This document shows, one piece after another, positions 52,315-64,000 of a DNA stretch of 64,000 bases (positions within the stretch are counted from its first letter, which is position 1; each line of letters begins with the position of its first letter). A program made the position numbers and the translations under genes. The notes below the pieces were generated by a model. The model ran no database searches. It saw only the letters and a list, made by a program, of their open reading frames with translations, and was not told where the DNA came from. This DNA comes from Peromyscus leucopus (lineage: Eukaryota; Chordata; Mammalia; Rodentia; Cricetidae): NCBI RefSeq assembly GCF_004664715.2, contig NC_051067.1, forward strand, positions 68,528,982-68,592,981. Direction: 5' to 3'.

Positions 52315-53695
52315 TAGATAAACACAAATACACATAAATTTAAAAAGATATTTAAAAATGCATAATCCACTACAAGTCTAAAAGACACAGGCTATCAAAG
52401 TATAAACAATCGCTTTTTAATTCTAATATTTTTAGTCATGTCACAGATTATGGTTTTCTCATTTAGAAATGTCTTTATGTAATGACATTAGATATCTTGT
52501 TACTATGTTCAATTCTTACATGACATAAATCCATAAATTATGAAATGTGCAATATTAAACAAGTTAGTATTAAAATATTTCTGTAGTTGACACATATATT
52601 ACATCTGTAATCAAAATATATGGTAACTGCAACAGATAGTTTATTTGTTTTAAATGCTATTAAAGTTATTCTTAATTAGAATTACTTTCTAAAGTATTTC
52701 TACCCTTCTAAGTACTCAATTGTCTCTATTGTTACCTTTAAGTTGATACATTATACATTATTTAGTATAGCATGTAAGGGACTTCTGCTGGTGACAAATT
52801 ATTTTGTTTTTCTCTTTTGAAAATATTTTAAGTTGAGTTAATTGACTTTTGAAATATATATTATTAATGGATTTAGAATTTTTCATGCTCTTTAAAAGTA
52901 TCTTAGTGCCTCAAACATATTCTGCACTTCCATTTTTCACGTTGATGTCCACATATTCAAATAATTCCTTTGACTGCATATTGCATACCTTTTTATTTCA
53001 ACATGAGACTAAACTTTTAGCCTACGTCTGCTAATTAGGCTCCTTTAATATGCAGTACATACCTTTTGCCACTTTGGGAGAGTGTTCATTTATTGTTTAT
53101 TCAGATATACTTTGTACCCACTCTTTCTCCCCTTCCTTCTTATGCTTTGGTCATGAATAGTTAGTACACATATCTCATCATTAGATGACATTGCTCTTGC
53201 CTCTTCTCTAAATTGGATGCTTTCCATAAATCTAACTTCAGCTTTGTGATTATGCTTTTATAGTCATCTCCAATGTATTGATAAAACCACCCAGTAGTTT
53301 TTAAATTAAATATGTTTTGAATTCTAGAATTGATCCCACATTGTCTTTCTTTATCTCATTTTACTTGACTATGACAGCAATTAAAGTTGCCATCTATTGA
53401 CAGCATTTTCTATGATATTATCACATATTCCCGAATTGTTCTTAAATAACTATAGATCATTCTCTAGGGCACTAGAGATATCAATAGTAAGGAGATTATA
53501 GACGTGGCATTCTCATAGTATTCAGAAAATGGTTGTGATTTTTAAGTTGATGAACAGCTTACACAGATGCAAATAGTCATATTGTCCTGATTCTTGAGGG
53601 CAGCAATTTAATAACATTTTAGTTTTTTGGTCCTGGTAGTTGGAACTGTCCCGTACACAAGGAGATTGACATTTTAGCCAGACAGATGACCAGAA
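52315..53695. other. Intron 2 sequence without recognised repeats
   Basis: Very AT-rich, no microsatellite or SINE. Confidence 0.4.
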
Positions 53696-53699
53696 TTTA

Positions 53700-54726
53700 T
53701 TTTTGATTGTGTTTTATTATTTGACTATTACATATATGTACACAATGACATGTATATATACATATCTACCCCATTTCACCTCCAACTCCCTGTGTATCAT
53801 CAACATATCCTTTTTTCAACTTCATGTCTTCTTTGTGTGTGTGTGATATTCCACTAAGTTCAAATTGTGCAGCTCATACGTATTATTGTAAGGCCATCTC
53901 TTTCCCAGAGCACTATCAACAGCCAGCTCCTCAGTTAGGAATGGGCCTGAACAGCACCTTCTCAATCTGTGCTGGAATTTTGGTTGACTTGATCTTTTGT
54001 AGGTCTTATCCAAGTAACTACAGCTGTATGTGTTTATGAGTGCAAATAACCATGTTATGTACAGAAGACAGCATTTCATAGCACCCTTCCACATCCTTCA
54101 GCTTTTTTCATCTCTCTTGTGATGTTCCTGGAGGCTTGGTGGAGGATGGGGTCATGGCTACAGATGTTATATTTAAGGCTTAGCACTTGCAATCTCTTAT
54201 TAGCATTTTGGTCAGTTATTAGCCTCTGCAATGATGGTTGCCCAATACAAAAGAAGCTTCTCTGACTAAACTGGAGAGTACCCCAGGTATTTAAAAGTTG
54301 GTTTGGCAACATGACCATTTAGCAAAATAACGGTAGCAGATTCTATCATAGAGCCTATGACCTCCTCAGCTATGGACTTTTGACCACGATTACAGTACCA
54401 GGCATGACTTTCCTTCATGTAGAACAAGCCTCAAATCTAATCAGAAAGTGACTAGTTACTTTTGCACTACTGGACACATCCTGCCTGGCTGGCTGGTATT
54501 GTAGCATGTAGGGTTCAGTTCTGGATATGACTATTGATGCTCTTTCTCTGCTTGTATCCTACATAGCACTCCCCAGCACTGTAAAAGTTATCCAGAAGTG
54601 AGCAAGTTTCTTGGTTGGTTTGATTTATCTGTGTCCTATAGTCACAGTATGTGGTGTGTTATCTCACCATCTAGTTGGGGTAGGCAATAGTCTATGATGT
54701 TTTGGATACTTCTGGGGCCTCCCTGC
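53700..54726 (-). repeat. L1/Lx 3'UTR remnant, interrupted at its right end
   Basis: 'acatatgtacacaatgac', 'cctccaactccctgtgtatc', 'gatcttttgtaggtcttatcc' share order with the copy at 22540. The sequence runs to 54726, is broken by the repeat at 54729-55120 and seems to resume at 'cccaataacttgtatccc'. Confidence 0.55.
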
Positions 54727-54728
54727 CT

Positions 54729-55120
54729 GTTTTAGTTAGGGTTTCTATTGCTGTGAAGAGATACCATGACCACAGCAACTCTTATAAAGGAAACATTTAA
54801 TAGGGGCTGGATTACAGTTTCAGAGGTTTATTCCATTATCGTCATGACAGAACATGGTAGCATACAGGCAGACATAGTGTTGGAGAAGGAGCTGAGAGTT
54901 CTACACTTTGATCTGTAGGCAACAGGAAGTAAAATTTTCCACACTGGAAATAGTTTGAGCATATGAGACCTCTACATTCTCCTCCACAATAACACACTTT
55001 TGCCAACAAGGCCACATCTACTCCAACAAAGCCACACCTTCTAATAGCGCCACTCCTTATGGGCCAAGCATTCAAACACATAGGGCTATGGGGGCCATAC
55101 CTATTCAAACCACCACAATG
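54729..55120. repeat. Medium-reiterated rodent repeat
   Basis: Starts 'ttagttagggtttctattgc' and ends 'attcaaaccaccacaa', with 'aaggccacatctactcc' near the right. A very common rodent unit of about 0.4 kb. It interrupts the L1/Lx 3'UTR at 53700, so it is the younger of the two. Confidence 0.68.
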
Positions 55121-55949
55121 CCCAATAACTTGTATCCCAAGAAGCTATTCCATGCCTTGCACTGTGATTTTCATTTAATAACCCATGTCTTCTGGGAGCC
55201 ACATTGTCCACCTATGCAGGGTACATCCAGTCAAACTGTTTAATTTCTTGAAATTATATGCTGAAATTTTCTTACTAACTAATAAGTTTCTATAAATGAT
55301 TTGCACATATCCTTAGTTTTGTTTAACCCACCAACTGTCTCCTCCTCCATTATTCCCAACTTCATATCCATGCTTAAATTTTAACCTCTAGTATTCCCCA
55401 CACATCTTTCATGTCACATGCATTCTACAATCTCTCCCATTATATTTTGCACTGTGAGATAGCAGACATTGTGTGGCCTTTGCATGCATTCTTCATTTGG
55501 GTTACCCCTCCCTCCACCATGCAATCTTCTTGATAACCCCATCTTCCTTACCATTTAAGCCTATCTACACCTACTATTCCACATCTCTAATTTCATTTTT
55601 ACCCATAATCTACTATTCCCCTCCCTTAAGCCATCTATTCCTCAATAGCTCTTTCTAGTTTGCTGGGTTCCACTTGCTCTTCATACACCATAAGTCATCT
55701 TTATTGCTGCTCTCTTTCTAGATTTCTTTCTTTGTGTCACACAGGGTTATCCTAGTGCCCTTTCTCAGTTTCAAGCCAGCAGCCTCTCTATCAGAGTTTT
55801 AGCCACACAAACTACCAGAAAGTACAACCTATCTTTAAGCTAGTGTCTGGAGGATTTTCATTTGTTCTCAGTGTTTTCTCTTTGTTTCCACTCCTTAAAA
55901 AAAAAAAACTATATCTTTGTTGTTTATGTTTAGAGATTTGAGCTTTCAG

Positions 55950-56150
55950 ATTTTTCTTTCTTTTTTAAAATTCCTTATATTCTTTTTTAAATTCTTCTCT
56001 CATACAATACATTCTGACCACAGCTTCCCCTCTCTCCACTCTTCCCAGCACTATCCCACCTCCCCTCTCCCCCAGATCCACCCCTCCTCCCTTTCCCTTC
56101 AGAAAAGAGCAGGCCTCCCAGGGATATCAACCAAACACTGCATAACAAAA
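55950..56150 (-). repeat. L1 3'UTR fragment
   Basis: 'catacaatacattctgacc', 'cccctctccccc' and 'gaaaagagcaggcctccc' match reversed rodent L1 3'UTR. Short and without clear ends. Confidence 0.55.
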
Positions 56151-56942
56151 GTCGGAACAAACTTTGTCCTTTGGTGTAATCATGTTGTTTATCTCTGGGT
56201 TTTTCATTTTAGTGAATCTCAGCATCTCCAAGTCTGCTTCATGTTGTTTTTTTCCAGAGTGTGAAAACAAACATCCATGCTTTAAGACTAGGCAGTCTGC
56301 ATGATAGGGGGAGTGGGTTGGATTATTTTATCATGAAGACTCCATGGAAGAATGGGGAGAAATCCCTCAAGATCACTATATAAATCATGTTTTTTTCCAG
56401 CTTTATGGTTGGAATAGCTATTTATATAGAAATCAGGGGAAATGAATGTTGATTTATTAGTTTCCATGTTATTTCAAAAGGTCTTTTTTGAGCATCTGTA
56501 TTATGTTAATACTGCTCTGGGGCCTAACAATACAGTAGAAAAGAGCATAGTTCTTCTCCCCAGAGAACATTCAATCTTCTGACAAAAACAAACCTTATGT
56601 TTGTGCTTATGAGACAAGAGTAAAATATCCCATTCAACATCCATTCTACTGGCTTTATGTGCATATTTAAAAATCTCACAATGGGGCAAAGATAAAGTCT
56701 GTTTGTACATATATGTGCCTGGCAGATTTTGTTTGGTAGTATCTACATTGCTTTTACCCAAAGAAATTTCAAAAGAATGATTCATCTGCTCTAGGCTTCT
56801 GCGTGCTTTTTGTTTAAGGGTTCTATTTCTCAGGCTGTACTACCTATGGCCCAGTTAGTTTGCTTCACACTGCAGAAATAGACCTAACTAACACAGAAGG
56901 ATTTAGCATAACTATGTCCCACTAAGAACTTAAGAACTTAGG

Positions 56943-57131
56943 TAGTGGGGTCAGTGAGATGATTCAGTGGGTAAGAACAATTGTTATTCAAGCCTGAAAA
57001 TTTGAGTTTGATCTTCAGAACCTAAAATGAAAGGAGGGAATTGAATGACATTCTGTGACCTCCACACATGTGCCATGGCATGCAAGCACTTGCCCACATA
57101 TACACAATAAATAAATAAATAAATAAATAAA
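56943..57131 (+). repeat. B3/B4-type SINE with (AATA)n tail
   Basis: Head 'gggtcagtgagatgattcag', 'gagtttgatcttcagaacc', 'tgtgacctccacacatgtgc', then an (AATA)n tail at 57106-57131. Confidence 0.74.
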
Positions 57132-57250
57132 ACAGAATTTAGTCAATCTGTAGGCTTTGTCAGTAGGCCATAGTTTTTCATCCACTAGTATGTTCCATAA
57201 ACAATGAAGATTCTTATGTCTGATAGAATGGCATTTTAGTAATAGAGGAG

Positions 57251-57540
57251 TGTGGTGGTTTAAAAGAAAATGGCCCCCAAAGGGAGTGGCACTATTAGGA
57301 GGTGTGGCCTTGTTGGAGTAGGTGTGGTCTTGTTGGAAGAAGTATGTCACTATGGAGTCGGGCTTTGAGGTCTCATATATGCTCAAGATACCACCCAGTG
57401 GCTGCACACCACCATGTCGCACCATGATGATAATGGACAACTTTTGAAAATATAAGCCACCCCAATTAAATGTTTTTCCTTTATAGGAGTTGCTATGGTC
57501 ATGGTGTCTCTTCACAGCAAAAGAAACCCTAATGAAGACA
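57251..57540. repeat. Medium-reiterated rodent repeat, opposite orientation
   Basis: It begins 'gtgtggtggtttaaaag' and ends 'gtctcttcacagcaaaagaa', the reverse complement of the left end of the unit at 54729. 'ggaggtgtggccttgttgg' is the reverse of the 'aaggccacacc' block of that family. Confidence 0.66.
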
Positions 57541-57879
57541 AGGAGTAAATGTTGTATCTATTCTTCTAGAAATACATTGATAATAATTACAATGAAATTA
57601 AGAAAGCAATTCAGTATAATTAGTATATAGTATCAAAATATGTTCCCATTATGTTAGTTAAAAATGTGAACTGTAGCCATCAATATAAATGAATTACATC
57701 CTAATTCTGTATAACAATCACCTTTATTATGCTATTTTTAATGACTCACCTGGACATTGCATAAAAGAAGGTATTTGATTATTTAGTAGTTCTTTCTTAT
57801 CAATGGTGTATATATTCCAATATCTCAGAGGGTGACTGAGACTGAGAATATTATACATTTCCCATATATACAGATTTTT

Positions 57880-58064
<185 letters not shown>

Positions 58065-58838
58065 TTAACAATAATAATAAAACAGAATCTTATACTATTT
58101 TTTTTCCTGGTCCTGTGATAAAATACTCTTGTAGTGGGGAAGTCAGGGGAGCAGGAACCTAAGGCAATTGACTCTCCTATATCCATGGCCAGGAGGAGAC
58201 AGCAGTGAATGTTTGTCTGTCTCCTTTTCATCAAGTCCAGAACTCAGGCCGTGGTACGGTGCAACTCACCTAGGGTGCCTCTTCCTGCCTCCACTAGTGC
58301 AATCAAGACAACCTTGCAGGCATGTTCCCAGGGCAATCTCTGAGATCATCTCAGAGATTCTTATTGACTTGGCAATTCACATTGACCATCATAATAAATG
58401 TTGTCTAAAATTACAGTCATTGGATTTTGGAATTTTCTTTTTTCTAATATTACTTTTTCTGCAGTTTGCCACAGATAACTAAAGCTATAGATTGAAAATC
58501 TTGGCTAAGGGAAATGAACATTGGAATCACAACTTTTCCTTAGAATAAATGTACAAATAGGATGTGTTTGTATGGTAAAAATGAATGTTTTTCCACCAGT
58601 ACAGTTCCTAGTATGATACTGCACTATTTTCAGAGTTAAAAATCTAAAATAAATATTGTATATTATGTACATTCAAGTGTACTTATATTAATACATGGTG
58701 ATTATTCTTGCAACAACTGAGAACCTTCTATTCTTCAAGTCTATTATGTAAGACATCATGGTCAATACTACGACCTGTAGACCTGTAAAAAGGTTGTTAT
58801 TGTATGCCACCATATCATGTTTTAAAAATTTTTAGAAA

Positions 58839-58839
<1 letters not shown>

Positions 58840-58875
<36 letters not shown>

Positions 58876-59035
58876 GTGTGTGTGTGTGTAGGTGCCCATG
58901 GAGGCCAGAAGAGGACAGGAGGCTCCCTGGAACTTGAGTTATAGGTGGTTTGTGAGCTAGGAATGGAACCCATATTCTCTGAGCAAGCAGGAGATAGATA
59001 CTCTAGACCACTGAGCCATATCTTTGTTGCCCCAT
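58840..59035 (-). repeat. B3-type SINE with (TG)n tail
   Basis: (TG)n at 58842-58889 with one interruption, then 'ggaggccagaagaggacagg', 'aggaatggaacccatattc' and 'ccactgagccatatctttg'. Confidence 0.74.
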
Positions 59036-59039
59036 ACAT

Positions 59040-60570
59040 TTGTTGTTGAATTGTTTTTGGTATGTATGTGTAGTAATGATGCAAATATTTATATAAAAGT
59101 GAGGTATACTATGGATTACAGCAAATTGCTCTTGGACTAGAATCAAATCTGATTCTAAAAGGGGGAGTGCCTTAGAGAAAAAACTTTAAAGTCATATATC
59201 AACAGGCAAAGAGGGGACAGAAATGACATGTATAGTGAAGAACCACATGAAGGCCTGGTGGAGGTAGTTGATCTATTCAAGGAATGACTTACAAGTCAGC
59301 TATAAAAAATGTATTTTTCTTGAAAATGAAGATTAGGCTATGTATGTATGTTGAGGATGTCCTCTCTTATGTCACATGAATGTTTCTGATTTTCTCACTG
59401 CTACTGTATCTCTCTCATTTTCTCTTCTGGACCTGAGCACCCTCACCGTTGACTGTCTCATGTGTGTCCTGTATCTCTCTCTCATTTTCTCTTCTGGACC
59501 TGAGCATCCTCACCGTTGACTGTCTCCTGTGTGTCCTATTAGCGAGCAACAGTGAGTGATGAAGGTATGGTGGGAGCTAAAGAGTACCAAAGTATTTCAA
59601 GAGCATGCATATTTAGAATTTAACAACTCCTTTTGCTTCAAGTAGTACTTTTAGGAAAGCTCAAATTTTTACCATAAATTCTGATTGGCAAGCTAATGAT
59701 ATATATGTGTGCACATGGTGTACGTTTATGCATTTGAAGAGAATAAACTTCACGAGGTTTTCATATATTCCCCAATAATCTTGACAGCTATTGAATATCA
59801 GATAATAGAATATCATTTCATTTTTCCATTTATTTTATTTCAAATTGATGTATATGTCAATGAGGGGATTAGATATGACAGCTTAGATACGTAAATTAGC
59901 TGATATAACATCAATGTAATGTCACCATATAACCTTAGTAATGAAGCTGTCAAATAACTTACATATGAGAGCTAAAAATGATGCTTGCTCTTGAGTCTTT
60001 ATTGCAATGTAGAAATAGTGCTCTGTATAACTTGCTTGATTTTGGTAGGAATTGTAAACTTAGGTGGATCTCTATTATTCAAATGAATTGAGCCATAAGT
60101 GAAAAACAATCATATTCAGTGGAAATATATGAACTCAGTATATTGTAGTGAATATAATGGAAAATTTAAAAGGTTTACATTTGAATGACAACCAGCAGTA
60201 AATTAGGATGAAACTGTGTCAAACAGAGAAGTTTGCCAGTTGGATTGATTGGAAGAATTCAGCAGCTGTCAGTTGTCTGCCTGTGCTTTTAGAGCATAGT
60301 CATAAATACTCCCTTGAATTTTCTACATTCTATTAGTGAAGAAAACATAACAGTAATCCACACTACATTTATCCTTTGTAAACTCTGGCCAGTACCTTAA
60401 GATGTTGCATAAGGAGTAAGAGAAGCATATTAGTACCCACCTGGTCCTAGTCAGCAGAATTTTAAAGATTGCTACCTTAGCAATATTCCTATGCCCCACT
60501 TATTAAGTAAGACACAGGTACTGCTGTGAAAGGAATTTGTAAACATAGCTAAGGTCACCAATTAACTGAC
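59040..60570. other. Intron 2 sequence, only a 65-bp duplication
   Basis: Apart from the tandem duplication at 59404-59536 nothing was recognised up to the L1 at 60575. Confidence 0.45.
59404..59536. repeat. Tandem duplication of about 65 bp
   Basis: The unit 'ctgtatctctctcattttc...ctgtgtgtcc' occurs at 59404-59468 and again at 59469-59536. The copies differ only by one extra CT step and two substitutions (gcaccctc/gcatcctc and ctcatgtg/ctcctgtg). Confidence 0.93.
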
Positions 60571-60574
60571 CTTA

Positions 60575-62512
60575 AAATCATCTCCTTCTGTTGAGGGACA
60601 TCTGAGTTGTTTGTAGTTTTGGACTATTATGAATAGAGCAGCAATGAACATGGTTGATCAAGTGTCTCTGTAGTAGGATGAAGCATCTTTTGGGTGATAC
60701 AGATGAATCTTTTTGAGTGATATATATGGATTTCCCATTTTCCCAAAGAACCACCACCCTGACTTTCATAGTGACTGTACAAGTTTCTAGTCCCACCAGC
60801 AATGGATGAGTGTGTCCCTTATTCATAACTTCTCCAGCATGAGCTGTCATTTTAAAAAAAAGTTATAAATTAAAAGTTCTCCAACCTACCACAAGCACTC
60901 CTTTCTGTAGGCTGCCCCTTTGTCTAAATGATGGTGTCCTTTGCTGTGTAGAAGCTTTTCAGTTTCATGAGGTACCATTCTATTGATTTTAGTGCCTATG
61001 TTATCAGTGTTCTGTTCAGAAAGTCTTTTCCTGTGCCATTGAGTTCAAGGTTATTCCCCACTCCTTCGCTATCAGGTTCAGTGTATCTGGCTTAATGTTG
61101 AGGTTTTCGGTCCATTTGCACTTAAGTTTCCTGCTGGGTGAGAAGTATGGATCTGTTTGGATTCTTCTACATTCAGCCATCCTGTTTGACCAGTTTGAAG
61201 ATGCTGTCTTTTTTCCAGTGTGTGTTGTGTTTCTGGATTCTCCTTCTCCTTCTCCTTCTCCTTCTCCTTCTCCTTCTCCTTCTCCTTCTCCTTCTCCTTC
61301 TCCTTCTCCTTCTCTTTCTCCTTCTTCTCCCCCTCCTCCTCCTTCCCCTTTCCCTTCCCCCCTCCTCCTCCTTCTTTTTAACAAAAATCAAGTGTTCATA
61401 TGTCTGTGGATTTACATCTGGGTCATCATTTTGATTCCTTTGACTGACATGTCTGTTTTTGTGCCAATACCATGATGTTTTTATTAGCATAGTTATGTAG
61501 TACAACTTGAAATCATGGATAGTGATACTTCCTGCAGTTCTTTTATTATTCAGGATTGTTTTAGCTATCATTTTTGTTGTTGTTTATTTCCACATGAAGC
61601 TGAAAATTGTTCTTTCAAGCTCTGAAAAGAATTGTGCTTGAATTTTGATGGGGATAGCTGAATCTGTAGATTGCTTTTGGTAGGATGGTCATTTTTTGCA
61701 TTAATCTCACTGATGCATGAGCATAGGAGATCTTTTCATTTTCTGATACCATCTTCAATTTCTTTCTTCAATGACTTGAAGTTTTTTTTTTTTTCATCAT
61801 ACAAGTCTTTAATTTGCTTGGTTAGAGTTACCCCAATATAACATATTATTTGAGGCTATTTTGAAAGATATTATTTTCCTGATCTCTTTCTCAGACTGTC
61901 ATTCATACATATGAAGGCTACTGATTTTTGTGAGTAAATTTTATATCAGGCAATATTGTTGAAAGTGTTTATCAGATGTAGGAATTTCCTGGTAGAACTT
62001 TTCCAGTGATTTATGTAATAATCATATTGTCTACAAATAAAGATGATTTGATTTTGCTCTTCTTGTCTTATTGCTGTAGCTAAGACATCATGAACTATAT
62101 TGAATACATATGGAAAGAGTGGACAGCCTTGTCTTGTTCCTAATTTTGGTGGAATTGCTCTTAGTTTGTCTGCACTTAAGTTGATATTAGCTCTGGGATT
62201 TCTGTAAACTGCATTATTATGTTGAGTCATATCCCTTGTTTCCTAATTCTTAGGACTTTTTATCATAAGGGGTTGTTATATTTTGTTAAAGGCCTTTTAC
62301 ACATCTAATGAAATGATCACATGTTTTTATCTTTCAGTCTGTTTATATGATAGATTATGTTTATTGATTTATGTATATTGATCTATTCCTGCATCTCTGG
62401 GATAAAGTCTACTTAATCAGGTGGGATGATGTTTTTAATGTGTTCTTGGATTCAGTATGCAAGTATTTTATTGAGAATTTTAGCATCTGTGTTCATATGG
62501 GAAAATGGCTTC
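60575..62512 (-). pseudogene. L1 ORF2 (3' half), antisense and broken
   Basis: Read on the minus strand this is the C-terminal half of L1 ORF2. Near 61950-62230 a 94-residue open piece contains the reverse transcriptase stretch [16 protein letters not shown]; the following FADD region is shifted and damaged. Further left, text such as 'ttcatgaggtaccattctattg' marks the C-terminal part. A pyrimidine hexamer repeat at 61239-61375 has grown inside. Stops and frameshifts show it is inactive. It continues after an insertion at 62528-63281. Confidence 0.85.
61239..61375. repeat. Pyrimidine-only hexamer repeat inside L1
   Basis: About 12 exact CTTCTC units (61243-61313) followed by a degenerate C/T-only stretch to 61375. 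Pro-Ser, Leu or Arg repeat frames over it are shadows. Confidence 0.95.
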
Positions 62513-62527
62513 TAATTTTCTTTCTTT

Positions 62528-63281
62528 TTTTAAATTTTATTTTATAATTTAATTTAATTTTACATATCAGCCATGGATTCCCTTGTTCTCCCCCCTCCCA
62601 TGTACCCTACCCCCCACTTTCCCCCCAGTCCACCCCCCATTCCCATCTCCTCCAGGGCAAAGACTTCCCTGAGGATTGAGTTCAACTTGGTAGATTCAGT
62701 CCAGGCAGGTCCAGTCCCCTCCTCCCAGGCTGAGCCAAGTGTCCCTGTATGAGCCCCAGGTTCCAAACAGCCAGCACATGCACTGAGGACAGGTCCCATT
62801 CCCACTGTCTGGATGCCTCCCAAACAGATCAAGCTAACAACTGTCTCACTTATCCAGAGGGCCTTATACAGTTGGGGGATCCTCAGCCATTGGTTCATAG
62901 TTCATGTGTATCCATTCGTTTGCCTATTTGTCCCTGTGTGTTTTCCAACCTTGGTCTCAACAATTCTCGCTCATACAAACCCTCCCAGAGCTCTACCTGG
63001 GACTTGGCCACGGATCTCTGCATCTGGTTCCCTCAGTCATTGCATGAGGTGGTGGTGGTGGTGGTGGTGGTGGTGGTGGTGGTGGTGCACACCTTTAATT
63101 CCAGCACTCGGGAAGCAGAGGCAGGTGGATCTCTGTGAGTTCAAGGCCAGCCTGGACTACAGAGTGAGTTCTAGGAAAGGGGCAAAGCTACACAGAGAAA
63201 CCCTGTCTCGGCGGAAAAAAAAATTGTTTTCAAGGGCTGGAGAGACAGCCCAGCCATTAAAGGCTAGGCTCACAACCAAAA
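62528..63281 (-). mobile_element. Insertion inside L1: L1 3'UTR piece plus B1 plus SINE fragment
   Basis: The 15-bp flank taattttctttcttt is identical at 62513-62527 and 63282-63296. Inside, from the left: a T/A-rich tail and an L1 3'UTR in reverse (62528 to about 63047, with the poly-C blocks 'ccccccctccc' and 'cccccccattccc'), a + strand B1 (63048-63222), and a 50-base + strand piece starting 'gggctggagagacagcc' that resembles a B2-type head. The L1 part is 5'-truncated. Confidence 0.75.
63048..63222 (+). repeat. B1 SINE whose 5' end carries 13 GGT units
   Basis: The B1 body starts gtgcacacctttaattcc at about 63084 and runs to the A tail at 63214-63222. In place of the normal 'gggcggtggtggcgc' head it has 13 exact GGT units at 63048-63086. 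The short frames of repeated Val or Trp seen here come from that tract and are not genes. Confidence 0.9.
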
Positions 63282-63296
63282 TAATTTTCTTTCTTT

Positions 63297-64000
63297 GTTG
63301 AGTCTTTATGTGGCTTGGGTATCAGGGTAATTTTGGCCTCATAAAACAAATATGATGGTATTTCTTTTGTTTCTATTTTGTAAAATAATTTATGGAGTAC
63401 TGGCATTAACTTTTCTTTGAAAGTCTGCTAGAATTCTACACTAAAATAATTTGATTGTGTGCTTTTTTGTTTGGTAGACTTTTAATTACTGCTTCTATTT
63501 CACTAGGGGTTGTAGTTCTGTATAATTTGCCTATCTGATCTTGATTTAACTTTGGTAGATAATATATATTGAAAAATTATCTATTATTTTTAGCTACTCC
63601 AATTTGGTGGCATAGAGGTTCTTAAAGTATGTCCTTATGATTCTCAGTATTCCCTTGGTGTCTATTGTTGTGTCCTCCCTTTCATCTCTAATTTTGTTAA
63701 TTTGGATCTTCTCTTCACCTTTTAGTTAATTTGGATAAGGGTTTGTCAATCCTATTGGTTTCCTCAAAGAACTGACTCTTTGTTTCATTCTTTATTGTTT
63801 TCTATTGTTGTTATTTTTTGTTGTTGCTATTTTATTGATTTCAGCCCTGAGTTGGATTATTTCTTGCCATCGACTTCTTTTGGATCTGACTCTTTCTTTT
63901 TGTTCTAGAACTTAAAGGTGAGCTGTCTCTCCATTTTTCTTTTTAATGTAGGCTCTTAGTGCTATGAACTTGACTCTCAGATATGCCTTTACCATGTTCC
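63297..64000 (-). pseudogene. L1 ORF2 (central part), antisense, continuing off the window
   Basis: The interrupted ORF2 resumes at 'gttgagtctttatgtggc'. 'aatcctattggtttcctcaaag' and 'tttgttctagaacttaaagg' are reversed ORF2 sequence upstream of the catalytic part. No long frame is open on the minus strand, so this is also dead sequence. Confidence 0.8.

Noticed and set aside
61095..61571. Long frames of Pro-Ser, Leu or Arg repeats on both strands
   Set aside because: They come from the CTTCTC repeat within a dead L1.
61946..62230. A possible intact reverse transcriptase gene on the minus strand
   Set aside because: Only 94 residues are open; the FADD region is shifted and the flanks contain stops, so it is a dead L1 copy.
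62813..63301. 162-residue + strand open frame
   Set aside because: It crosses an L1 3'UTR, the GGT tract and a B1, so it is a composite of repeats.

Overview
The window is nuclear DNA from a muroid rodent, most likely a cricetid and quite possibly Peromyscus or a close relative. The evidence is the density of rodent B1, B2, B3/B4 and L1/Lx repeats, the cricetid-type B1 sequence (the 'gctttgcgcctttcctgg' block), and a complete mys-like LTR retroelement of about 2.86 kb with 341-bp LTRs, a family I know from Peromyscus. There are no bacterial-style genes, operons or CRISPR arrays, and no rRNA or tRNA gene was found.

Only two segments look like real host protein-coding sequence, and they join into one gene on the + strand. 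Exon 1 (coding part 30314-30491) encodes a signal peptide and an N-terminal LDL-receptor class A module. Exon 2 (48341-48478) begins with the two bases that finish the last cysteine codon of that module and then encodes the start of a MAM domain. An LDLa-MAM order, a very long intron (17.8 kb) and phase-1 junctions fit the 5' end of MALRD1 (Diet1), a large enterocyte/kidney protein linked to FGF15/19 and bile-acid control. The rest of the gene would lie beyond 64000. Everything left of about 30060 is upstream intergenic sequence; everything right of 30492 is intron 1, exon 2 and intron 2.

Region by region: 1-4280 is mostly unrecognised sequence with old SINEs. 4284-7721 is one B1 element split by two separate LTR-element insertions, a solo LTR and a full mys-like element with PBS, PPT and nearly identical LTRs, each with a perfect 6-bp target duplication. 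7722-14580 holds three more B1s, another solo LTR and microsatellites. 14580-16560 is a GC-rich, internally repetitive rodent repeat. 16560-30060 holds old L1 3' ends, an MLT1-like LTR, a degraded ERVL pol segment (27150-28285) and large compound microsatellites. 30060-30491 is the putative promoter and exon 1. 30492-60570 is intronic, with old L1s, two copies of a composite B1-containing repeat, two further LTRs and medium-reiterated rodent repeats. 60575-64000 is an L1 ORF2 in antisense, itself interrupted by a unit made of an L1 3'UTR, a B1 and a SINE fragment.

I see no new multi-gene system. The most interesting points are the nested young mys insertion, the LDLa module that appears to lack one whole disulfide pair, microsatellite birth inside a B1 next to its promoter box, and several exact short duplications that known repeats do not explain.
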